7,435 nucleotides of DNA from Spirochaetaceae bacterium (GTDB taxonomy: Bacteria > Spirochaetota > Spirochaetia > B11-G9), in the NCBI GenBank assembly GCA_030600745.1, contig JAUVLL010000162.1, positions 1-7,435 of the forward strand, in the 5' to 3' direction. The notes beneath the pieces are model-generated. The model was given only the letters and a program-made list of their open reading frames with translations, was not told where the DNA came from and did not search any database. The stretch's first letter is position 1, and every line of letters starts with the position of its first letter. Positions 1 through 6,342 of this stretch are shown here, piece after piece. The position numbers and the translations under genes were made by a program.

Positions 1-1379
1 AAGCAAGCCCGATTAAGGGAACACGCCCAAGAGGAGAGACGCTGAAAGAAGATGAAAAACTAAAAAAAGAATTACAGGCAAGCCCTAAAGACGATGCTGA
101 GCTTTCTATGATAGTGGATCTACTGAGAAATGATATAGGAAAAGTATGCAGAGGGGGAAGTGTTAAGGTTCCGGAACATAAAACTCTATCAACATATACA
201 AATGTACACCATCTGGTTTCAACTGTTGAGGGGTATCTGGAGGAAGATAAAAACAGCATTGATCTCCTTAAAGCCACCTTTCCCGGCGGGTCAATAACTG
301 GTTGCCCAAAAATTAGATCCATGGAAATTATTGATGAAAAAGAACCATACAGACGTCATATCTATACAGGATCCATAGGCTATATTGGATTTAACAACAG
401 GATGGATCTCTCCATTGTTATTCGTACAGCAACAATTACCGGAGGAAAGATATTTTTCTCTACCGGGGGAGGAATCGTTTACGACTCAAATCCTGCAGAT
501 GAGTACGATGAGACATTACATAAGGGCCAAAGTCTGATGAAAGTCCTTAACAGGCATATTCCCGGGGGAAACCATCCTTTGCTTACATCATCTCAAAACC
601 AGCTTTGCTGGTCCAACGGCAAGTTTATTTCTGAAGAAAAAGCAGTTATCCCCGCTGTGTCAAAGGGATATCAGTATGGGGAAGGAGTATTTGAAACTCT
701 AAAAATTGTGAACGGACAAATTGAATACCTGAAAGAACATTTAGAAAGATTAAAAATTGGATGTGAAATAGTCCTGGGGAATAATCTTCCAAACCAGGAC
801 TGGAAAGGAATTTCCAATCTGCTTATACACAGAAATAATTTACATAACACTACAGCAGTATTAAAAATAATTATATCAGAAGGCAAAAGCGGGCTTTTCG
901 CCAATCAGAATATAATTGTGACATGTAGAAAATATCAAAAAAGAGCATCAATATTGGAAAGAGGCGGATTGCACCTTGGAATCTATTCACGCAAAAGAGA
1001 AAGTTTTTTAGCAGACTACAAAACAATGAATTACCTCTTCTACCTGAAGGCAGGAGAATGGGCAAAAGAGAACGGATTTGATGAGGCTGTTATATTGAAT
1101 TCCGATAGATCTGTTTCAGAATCAAATACAGGTAATATAATTATTGTTCAGGATAAAACTCTAATTATTCCGGAATCACCCCATAGATTGACAGGTATAA
1201 TGGAAAAAGCGGTATGTAACGAGTATAAACATAAGGGATACCGGATAATCAGGCAAAAAATTTATCCTGAAAAACTAATCCGTGAAACAAAAGAAATTTT
1301 TATAACCAATTCCTTAATTGGAAAAGTGTCTGTTACTTCAGTTGATAATATTAAAAAGGATTTAAAGTATCCCTGCTAA
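1..1379 (+). CDS. pabBC: Bifunctional aminodeoxychorismate synthase component I / 4-amino-4-deoxychorismate lyase (PabB-PabC fusion), 5' partial
   Basis: The frame is open from base 3 to the TAA at 1377-1379 (458 visible residues), so the ATG at 108 is internal and the true start lies outside the window. The N-terminal half is the C-terminal part of a chorismate-binding domain. It has PIKGTRPRG at visible residues 3-11, MIVDLLRND near 36-44, PGGSITGCPK near 94-103 and GSIGYIG near 123-129. In this family, Lys in PIKGT marks aminodeoxychorismate synthase (PabB), whereas anthranilate synthase TrpE usually has Ala there. From about residue 200 a class IV PLP aminotransferase fold follows: YGEGVFETL, a presumed PLP lysine in KTMNYL (near residue 340) and VSESNTGNI (near 371-378), as in PabC. 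Known role: chorismate plus ammonia to aminodeoxychorismate, then elimination of pyruvate to give p-aminobenzoate for folate. A separate PabA glutaminase would supply ammonia; none is visible here. The gene ends in a 4-bp convergent overlap with the metal-transporter remnant. Confidence 0.93.
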   Translation, partial: ASPIKGTRPRGETLKEDEKLKKELQASPKDDAELSMIVDLLRNDIGKVCRGGSVKVPEHKTLSTYTNVHHLVSTVEGYLEEDKNSIDLLKATFPGGSITGCPKIRSMEIIDEKEPYRRHIYTGSIGYIGFNNRMDLSIVIRTATITGGKIFFSTGGGIVYDSNPADEYDETLHKGQSLMKVLNRHIPGGNHPLLTSSQNQLCWSNGKFISEEKAVIPAVSKGYQYGEGVFETLKIVNGQIEYLKEHLERLKIGCEIVLGNNLPNQDWKGISNLLIHRNNLHNTTAVLKIIISEGKSGLFANQNIIVTCRKYQKRASILERGGLHLGIYSRKRESFLADYKTMNYLFYLKAGEWAKENGFDEAVILNSDRSVSESNTGNIIIVQDKTLIIPESPHRLTGIMEKAVCNEYKHKGYRIIRQKIYPEKLIRETKEIFITNSLIGKVSVTSVDNIKKDLKYPC

Positions 1380-1576
1380 TCACCCCTGAATATTTTTATA
1401 GAGTTCAATACTGTAATCAAAGCAACCCCGACATCAGCAATAATTGTTGCAGTATGATTTATTACATTGACCCTGGCATCCATTATGGAATCCGATGCTT
1501 TTAAATCATCCTCTATTTTTGCCGCACAGGACGCACAGCTTAAATTATTTGTATGTAAAGTATATGTTGTTGCCAT
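1376..1576 (-). CDS. 66-residue open frame joining the HMA domain to the C-terminal helix of a Zn/Cd P-type ATPase: internal-deletion remnant
   Basis: The first ~43 residues are the start of a heavy-metal-associated (HMA) domain, with the metal-binding CxxC in LSCASCAAKIE (Cys14, Cys17), helix 1 and strand 2 (DARVNVIN). From about residue 46 the sequence stops looking like HMA and reads ADVGVALITVLNSIKIFR. That closely matches the last transmembrane helix of CadA/ZntA-type (P1B-2) ATPases, where an Asp in the D-x-G motif is a known metal ligand (ZntA Asp714 from memory; Asp48 here). The whole transport core of roughly 600 residues (other helices, phosphorylation DKTGT, ATP-binding domain) is missing, yet the frame is intact. 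The start is ATG at 1574-1576 with AAGGGG at 1584-1589, 7 bases away. The TAG stop at 1376-1378 interleaves with the TAA of pabBC. Inference: an in-frame deletion of a metal exporter gene. The product could still be made as a membrane-tethered metal-binding peptide, but it cannot pump. The alternative is an ordinary stand-alone CopZ-like chaperone, which the hydrophobic tail argues against. Confidence 0.7.
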   Translation of the reverse strand: MATTYTLHTNNLSCASCAAKIEDDLKASDSIMDARVNVINHTATIIADVGVALITVLNSIKIFRGD

Positions 1577-1583
1577 TTTATGA

Positions 1584-1589
1584 CCCCTT
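1584..1589 (-). promoter_or_regulatory. Ribosome binding site of the HMA/ATPase remnant
   Basis: On the minus strand AAGGGG lies 7 bases before the ATG at 1574-1576. It is the best Shine-Dalgarno match nearby and supports this start. Its survival shows that the initiation region of the former ATPase gene is undamaged. Confidence 0.65.
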
Positions 1590-1630
1590 ATAGTTCCATT
1601 ATGTGAGCAAGAGAGTAATTGATAATTGTT

Positions 1631-1659
1631 TCTATATGCTCATATATTCATATTGTCAA
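1631..1659 (-). promoter_or_regulatory. Sigma-70-type promoter of the HMA/ATPase remnant
   Basis: On the minus strand a consensus -35 TTGACA (1654-1659) is followed after exactly 17 bases by TATAGA (1631-1636). This predicts a transcript start near 1624 and an untranslated leader of about 48 bases before the remnant's ATG. The hexamers and spacing are seen directly; activity is inferred. It points away from the aminotransferase gene. Confidence 0.7.
1634..1653. promoter_or_regulatory. Imperfect 20-bp dyad overlapping the promoter: possible ArsR/SmtB-family operator
   Basis: On the plus strand the sequence reads ATATGCTCATATATTCATAT. Outer ATATG/CATAT arms and a central ATAT are symmetric (14 of 20 positions), with three mismatched positions per arm. 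The right arm (ATATTCATAT) resembles half-sites of ArsR/SmtB-family metal-sensing repressors (CadC, ZiaR, SmtB), which often control Zn/Cd ATPase genes. The dyad lies inside the -35/-10 spacer and touches the -10, the classic place for repression. No such repressor is encoded in the window, so the assignment is inference. Confidence 0.45.
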
Positions 1660-1760
1660 GAAATATCATGAGATTAGTTGTTGAAGAACAGAGTATTGAT
1701 AACTGGATGTCAAATTTAATAGAACTAAAATAAAGAGATATATAAAAAACAATTCTTTGA

Positions 1761-1789
1761 TTGTGAAATAGACAGTTCAATGTTATAGT
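1761..1789 (+). promoter_or_regulatory. Possible extended -10 promoter for the aminotransferase-acyltransferase operon
   Basis: TATAGT at 1784-1789 is preceded by TGT, giving an extended -10 (TGnTATAGT). A weak -35, TTGTGA at 1761-1766, sits 17 bases upstream. The initiation codon follows about 36 bases after the -10. An imperfect inverted repeat flanks the -10 (GATTGTGAAA at 1759-1768 against TTTCAATC at 1789-1796) and could be a regulator site, though AT-rich DNA gives such repeats by chance. Confidence 0.45.
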
Positions 1790-1811
1790 TTCAATCATAA
1801 TCTTAAATACC

Positions 1812-1816
1812 AGGAG
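1812..1816 (+). promoter_or_regulatory. Ribosome binding site of the aminotransferase gene
   Basis: AGGAG lies 9 bases before the ATG at 1826 and fixes this start. The translated product begins with the usual short N-terminus of the family, so no upstream extension is needed. Confidence 0.75.
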
Positions 1817-1825
1817 CAAAATCAA

Positions 1826-2995
1826 ATGTTTTCAAACAGAATATCCAATGTACAAAAATCTTTTATAAGGGAGATTCTTAAAGTCTCCGCAGATCCCTCA
1901 ATTATTTCATTTGCAGGTGGTCTTCCAAACGGAGATCTATTCCCTGTAGAGAATATAAAAGCTTCAACCAACAAGGTTTTCGATTTAGTTGGTCCGAGCT
2001 TGCTGCAGTACAGTAACTCTGAGGGTTATAAAGGGCTTAGAGAAATGATAGCAAAACGTTATAAAAGCTTCTATTCCCTGAATGTTCCGGCAGATAATAT
2101 ACTAATAACAAATGGCTCTCAGCAGGGATTAGACCTTCTTGGAAAAATATTTTTAAATGAAGGCGATAGTGTGATTATGGAGGAGCCGGGTTATCTTGGG
2201 GCAATTCAGGCCTTAGGGGCTTACAGTGCAAATTTTTTACCTGTACCTGTTTCTGAAGATGGAATGGATGTTGAAAAACTTAAATCGGTTCTTGCAGGGA
2301 ATAATCCCAAACTGATCTACACAGTTCCTAATTTTCAAAATCCTTCAGGTATAACCTACACAAATGAAAACAGGAAGGAAGTAGCAGATGCTCTTAGGGG
2401 AAGCAGCGTTTATATGATAGAAGATAATCCCTACGCAGAGCTGAGATTTTCCGGAACTAATAAAAAATCCTTTATGGAATTTCTTCCGGATCATACAATA
2501 CTGCTTGGAACAGTTTCAAAAACAATCGTTCCCTCCTTTAGACTTGGCTGGATAGTCGCACCGGATGAAGTAATGGAAAAACTTCTTGTTGCAAAGCAGG
2601 CTGCCGATCTGCATACAAACTATTTCTGTCAGCGGATTGTGGATCAGTTTCTAAGTGATTACAGTCTTGATGATCATATAGAAACTATTAAAGCTCTCTA
2701 CCTGTCCAAGAAAAACACAATGATTAGTGCAATAAAAAAGAATTTCCCCGAAAATGTCAGCTTTACCGATCCGGAAGGTGGAATGTTCTTATGGGTAACT
2801 TTACCTGAAGGTATTAGTTCTATGAAACTTTTTGATAAAGCGATAGAGAAGAATGTGGCCTTCGTTCCGGGTGACCCTTTTTATACAAACAAAACCGATG
2901 TAAATAGCTTTCGTCTAAATTTTACAAATTCTAACGAAGAAACAATTAATACAGGTATTAAAAAACTGGCAGAGTGTATTAAGGAAATGCTTTAA
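1826..2995 (+). CDS. PLP-dependent aminotransferase, class I/II (2-aminoadipate / aromatic / branched-chain aminotransferase group)
   Basis: The 389-residue product is a complete fold-type I aminotransferase. Visible landmarks, by analogy with aspartate aminotransferase: SFAGGLPNGDLFP (28-40), QYSNSEG (61-67), NGSQQGLDL (96-104), NPSG with Asn172, EDNPY with Asp200 (pairs with the pyridine nitrogen) and Tyr203, SKTIVPSFRLGW with the Schiff-base Lys232 and phosphate-binding Arg239, and FRLNF with substrate-carboxylate Arg363. Overall pattern and length match the LysN/ARO8-like subgroup, which moves amino groups between 2-oxoglutarate and broad substrates such as 2-aminoadipate, aromatic or branched-chain amino acids. 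The exact substrate cannot be read from sequence. There is no N-terminal helix-turn-helix, so it is not a MocR regulator. It is probably cytoplasmic and is the first gene of a two-gene operon; its TAA overlaps the next ATG (TAATG). Confidence 0.92.
   Translation: MFSNRISNVQKSFIREILKVSADPSIISFAGGLPNGDLFPVENIKASTNKVFDLVGPSLLQYSNSEGYKGLREMIAKRYKSFYSLNVPADNILITNGSQQGLDLLGKIFLNEGDSVIMEEPGYLGAIQALGAYSANFLPVPVSEDGMDVEKLKSVLAGNNPKLIYTVPNFQNPSGITYTNENRKEVADALRGSSVYMIEDNPYAELRFSGTNKKSFMEFLPDHTILLGTVSKTIVPSFRLGWIVAPDEVMEKLLVAKQAADLHTNYFCQRIVDQFLSDYSLDDHIETIKALYLSKKNTMISAIKKNFPENVSFTDPEGGMFLWVTLPEGISSMKLFDKAIEKNVAFVPGDPFYTNKTDVNSFRLNFTNSNEETINTGIKKLAECIKEML
2981..2985 (+). promoter_or_regulatory. Ribosome binding site of the acyltransferase gene, inside the aminotransferase 3' end
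   Basis: AAGGA lies 9 bases before the ATG at 2995. With the TAATG overlap this suggests that terminating ribosomes restart directly on the second gene (translational coupling). It also supports 2995 over any later start. Confidence 0.6.
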
Positions 2996-3909
2996 TGGAG
3001 GCTATAAATAGTTTGGATCAACTTGTAGAAAAAGTAAAATCCTTACCTGGAAGAAGGATTGCTGTTGCTTTTGGACAGGATCCCCATACTATAGAATCGA
3101 TTGCCCAGGCCGTTAAAGAAGGTTTTGCTGATGCAGTGTTAATTGGGGATAAAACTGTAATAGAATCTATTTGTGATAACAAGAGTATTGATTCCAGTTT
3201 GTTTGATATTAAGAATAATACAGATCCGGTTTCCTCCTGTAAAGAAGCTGTGGCAATGGTTCGTAACGGGAATGCGGATGTAATTATGAAAGGTCTTGTG
3301 GGAACAGATAAATTTCTGAAAGCTGTTATGGATAAGGAAAAGGGCCTTTTACCACCCGGAGCTGTAATGAGCTACGTAGGAGCTCTTGGTATTCCAAAAT
3401 ACGATAAACTATTATTAATTTCTGATCCTGCAGTTATCCCCTTTCCCGATTTAAAACAGAAAACGGCGATGGTAAATTATTCAGTGGCTATGGCGCACAA
3501 ACTCGGGATAGAGAATCCCAAAGTTTCCCTGGTCAGTTGTACTGAAAAAGTAAATCCAGGGATACCGAATACTGTTGCAGATGCTGCAATATGTAAGATG
3601 AACCAACGGGGTCAGATTCCCGGATGTATTGTAGATGGTCCTTTGGATATCTTCCTTTCCTGTGATAAAGATGCAGTGAAGGTAAAAGGAGTACCAACCC
3701 CTATAAACGGAGAGGCAGATATACTGGTTTTTCCTACCCTGGAAGCAAGTAATGTTTTCTACAAAGGTCTTATGCTGTTTGCAGATGCAGAACTGGCAGG
3801 ACTTATACAGGGGACAACACATCCGGTTATTGTTATGTCCCGAAGCGAAAGTGCAAAATCGAAATTCTATTGTATTGCATTGTCGTGTTTAATGGCCGAT
3901 TCCCGATGA
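2995..3909 (+). CDS. Phosphate acetyl/butyryltransferase family protein (Ptb-like)
   Basis: The 304-residue product has the length and pattern of phosphate butyryltransferase. It begins with a Rossmann-like segment (RRIAVAFGQD, 20-29; ADAVLIGDK, 45-53), then GNADVIMKGLVGTDKFLKAV (92-111), LLLISDPAV (139-147), DGPLDIFLS (214-222, the family's DGPLxxD region), ADILVFPTLEASNVFYKGL (241-259), and PVIVMSRSESAKSKF near the C-terminus. Known reaction: acyl-CoA plus phosphate to acyl-phosphate plus CoA, normally followed by a kinase that makes ATP. It resembles Ptb more than the longer acetate-specific Pta, but the acyl group is not determined. It is coupled to the upstream aminotransferase, which suggests 2-oxo acids derived from amino acids as the ultimate source. 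The usual partner, butyrate kinase, is absent: the next gene is on the opposite strand and overlaps this one by 21 bp. Confidence 0.88.
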   Translation: MEAINSLDQLVEKVKSLPGRRIAVAFGQDPHTIESIAQAVKEGFADAVLIGDKTVIESICDNKSIDSSLFDIKNNTDPVSSCKEAVAMVRNGNADVIMKGLVGTDKFLKAVMDKEKGLLPPGAVMSYVGALGIPKYDKLLLISDPAVIPFPDLKQKTAMVNYSVAMAHKLGIENPKVSLVSCTEKVNPGIPNTVADAAICKMNQRGQIPGCIVDGPLDIFLSCDKDAVKVKGVPTPINGEADILVFPTLEASNVFYKGLMLFADAELAGLIQGTTHPVIVMSRSESAKSKFYCIALSCLMADSR

Positions 3910-6342
3910 TGATATATATTTCCCGTTTTCCACATCATAATATGTTATCCCCGGTGCGGACAGTTGCTTTGAAATAGTATTTTCCAGGATAGTCATTATT
4001 TTATTTTCATCCATCCCTGTTTTATATTGAGTTATACCAATATAAAAACTGTTTGCACTGTGGTTATTGGAAAAGATACGTTCGGCAACTTTTATAGCAC
4101 CTGCAGTATCGGCTTCAGGTAATATAATATAAATATTATCCTGTCCTGTTCTAAATGGAATATCTTTGAGAAGTCGTATTGAACATGATATGGCTTTCCC
4201 TGCATTTTCAAGTAGACTTATTGAATTTGCATATAATTTCTCAGCTGAATGAGTTAAAAACCCTTTAATATTAATATGAATCATACTGAACACATTCTCC
4301 AAATCCTGAGAATCTTCGATATACTGATTAAGATATAAAGCTAGTTGGTTTTTACCAAAAAAACCTGTAATAATATCAGTTGAACCTGTATCATCTTCCG
4401 GGTTAATATCTATTATTGGTTTTTTCCCTTTTATTCTATAAAAAGCATTATCAGAGCTTACAGAGTATATTGGCTTATGCCCCCTGGATCCTTCACTCCT
4501 GAAAAGCCCTGATATTTCATTCCTGCCATCGCTATGGCCCAAAGACTGCATGATATTATTTAAAACCATAACTATCTTGTAAGTGTAAAGAATTATATCT
4601 CCATTTGTCAGCTTTTTCTTATCTTCCTTAAATAGAGTTTTTATCCTACGGGACACATGGTTTTCTATTTCAAACCGGAATTCCTTTTCAGAATTTCTAA
4701 TTGTTTCTATTGCTACTTCCCCTCTGCTGAATATTTCAAGAACCATTCTTTCAAGAATATCCTTAAATTGAGATACAGATTTATATAATACAGGTATGGT
4801 AGTTATTATTCCTGGCTGCATTATTTTAGGCAGGTGCAAGGATATATTGGGACATATATATTTCTTTTTTACCCATAAAATATCAGATGCAATCCTTTTG
4901 GCATAATCTGATTCTGCAAAATCAGTGTTGCTTTCCAGATGTCTGCAGTATACATGCAAAGGTCCCAGGTAATTTTTAAGAATTAACTCATCTATAAACA
5001 AGTACCAGTTTTTTAATAAAGGCTCCATTACTTCCTGAAGCTCGATAACTTTTCCGTATGAATCTCTGAAAAAACCATATTCAATATTACTGAATCCATA
5101 AAACATATCTTTTAAAAGTGCCAGCAGAATAACAATTCTCTGAAGAGAATCATCCGGAGAAATAAGTGCAACTTCATTTGGCAAATTCAGAATGGATTTA
5201 AAATAAGGATACATATCAGGATTATCATCCAGATTGCTCCATCCTGCTTTTGGAAACATAAGATCAAGAAGTAAAATCCCCTGATGAACACCAATATCTT
5301 TTCCCTCTTCCCTTTCTGTTATTTCATCATCCGGTAATTCCCGGTCTGCAGGGTCTTCACCATTTACCCCGGGAATTTTTATATCAGAAGATGTTACCAG
5401 ATCTGAAGTTTCCAACTCCAGAAAATTAAGGATTTCATGTCCTTTTCGTTTAAACATAGTGTTATAATCATAGGCTTTGGAAGATACCGCCATAAGAAGC
5501 AGAGGATACAACCTGTATTTAATCAACACAAATACATTGTTTATTTCACTAAGTGCCAGAGCATATGATTTACGCAGCCTGTCTCTCTGAAGATCCTTTT
5601 TATGCAGGCCATTTATTGATAACCTGTAAGCGTATTTTACTGCACTTTCAATATCATTTTTCCTGTTTACCTTTGACAGCTTGATCAGAGGAATATAAAT
5701 CAGTTTTATAATAGATAAACACATATTAAGTGAAATCTGTTTTGGTTTTCGTTTAAGGATAAAAATCTCATCCTGAATACTTTGTATATCCCAGGAACAA
5801 ATTATATCTAAAATTTTCCAGTAGAATGGATTTTCCTCTCTTCTGATATATTTTTTCTGAATATTTTTTGTTACAAATCGGGTGGAAATAACCAAAGTTT
5901 TAATAGATTTATAAAAATAATAATTACTGTTTTCAATAAAATGGGAATTTATGTAGTTCTGCTGATTTGAGAAAAGACTAAAAATTGCAGAGAAAATCTG
6001 CCTGGTTGTTTTAATACCATGATCGGGGTGAGAAGCTAAGTAGTAAAGTTTGATCCGCTCGATATATCCATATCGAATTGTGGTTTCTGCTTCATCTTCC
6101 TCCCGGGGGGAATTACTTTCCGGTGGAACCTGACTTATCCATTTATCCTCGCCCTTTCTTCTGTTCTGATCAAGAATTTCCATATAACTCTCACTAATAC
6201 GCTGATCAGTTTTCTCTACCCCTATCTCCCCACCAAGGATTCCGGACATCTTTTTTGCTTCTTTCCTGGTTAGTGATCCTAAATTCTTTTTAATTCTTGT
6301 CAGTTCACCGGGTTCATATTTTTCTTCCGGTCTTTCAGCCAT
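3889..6342 (-). CDS. Large uncharacterised protein with a C-terminal degenerate (inactive) GGDEF-like domain
   Basis: This 817-residue protein is not recognised over most of its length. Residues 1-90 are charged and probably flexible. Residues ~90-310 are rich in Lys, Tyr and Ile and look mainly helical, with a hydrophobic stretch near 205-223 that is not a clear membrane helix. Residues ~311-352 form an acidic linker. Residues ~355-600 are a second helical region. Residues ~655-812 follow the order of a GGDEF fold: TDIITGFFGKNQLALYL (in place of TDxLTGLxNRR), FSMIHINIKGF (in place of lxlxDIDxFK), RTGQDNIYIILPEADTAGAIKVAERI (in place of RxGGDEFxxLLPxxxxxxA), and FYIGIT. Both metal-binding Asp positions are His689 and Asn691, and GGDEF is GQDNI (733-737), so diguanylate cyclase activity is not expected. 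No signal peptide is evident. The start at 6342 has GAGGAAG 5 bases upstream and overlaps the SPL-like gene by 43 bp. Confidence 0.85.
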   Translation of the reverse strand: MAERPEEKYEPGELTRIKKNLGSLTRKEAKKMSGILGGEIGVEKTDQRISESYMEILDQNRRKGEDKWISQVPPESNSPREEDEAETTIRYGYIERIKLYYLASHPDHGIKTTRQIFSAIFSLFSNQQNYINSHFIENSNYYFYKSIKTLVISTRFVTKNIQKKYIRREENPFYWKILDIICSWDIQSIQDEIFILKRKPKQISLNMCLSIIKLIYIPLIKLSKVNRKNDIESAVKYAYRLSINGLHKKDLQRDRLRKSYALALSEINNVFVLIKYRLYPLLLMAVSSKAYDYNTMFKRKGHEILNFLELETSDLVTSSDIKIPGVNGEDPADRELPDDEITEREEGKDIGVHQGILLLDLMFPKAGWSNLDDNPDMYPYFKSILNLPNEVALISPDDSLQRIVILLALLKDMFYGFSNIEYGFFRDSYGKVIELQEVMEPLLKNWYLFIDELILKNYLGPLHVYCRHLESNTDFAESDYAKRIASDILWVKKKYICPNISLHLPKIMQPGIITTIPVLYKSVSQFKDILERMVLEIFSRGEVAIETIRNSEKEFRFEIENHVSRRIKTLFKEDKKKLTNGDIILYTYKIVMVLNNIMQSLGHSDGRNEISGLFRSEGSRGHKPIYSVSSDNAFYRIKGKKPIIDINPEDDTGSTDIITGFFGKNQLALYLNQYIEDSQDLENVFSMIHINIKGFLTHSAEKLYANSISLLENAGKAISCSIRLLKDIPFRTGQDNIYIILPEADTAGAIKVAERIFSNNHSANSFYIGITQYKTGMDENKIMTILENTISKQLSAPGITYYDVENGKYISSSGIGH

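Noticed and set aside
108..110. ATG at 108 as the start of the folate gene
   Set aside because: The same frame is open upstream to the window edge and encodes PIKGTRPRG and neighbouring conserved residues, so the gene is 5' partial and this Met is internal.
1..560. Anthranilate synthase component I (TrpE) instead of PabB
   Set aside because: The motif is PIKGT with Lys rather than the PIAGT typical of TrpE, and the C-terminal fusion to a PabC-type lyase fits aminodeoxychorismate synthase.
1696..1721. TTGATA followed by TTAATA as another promoter for the aminotransferase operon
   Set aside because: The spacer is about 14 bases, too short for a sigma-70 promoter, and the extended -10 at 1781-1789 is a better candidate.
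1640..1825. 61-codon minus-strand open frame between the two promoters
   Set aside because: Its sequence is low-complexity and hydrophobic from AT-rich DNA, it has no convincing ribosome binding site, and it lies over two promoter regions.
3481..3822. 113-codon minus-strand open frame inside the acyltransferase gene
   Set aside because: It lies wholly within a well-conserved coding region on the other strand and its translation has no recognisable features. The minus-strand frames at 671-1065 and the plus-strand frame at 6650-6838 are rejected for the same reason.
3905..3940. ATGATG/CATCAT inverted repeat after the acyltransferase gene as a terminator
   Set aside because: The stem is only 6 AT-rich pairs with a loop of about 20 bases and no T-run, and it lies within the coding sequence of the opposite gene.
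3907..4380. Active diguanylate cyclase
   Set aside because: Both metal-binding Asp positions and the GGDEF signature are replaced (HxN and GQDNI).
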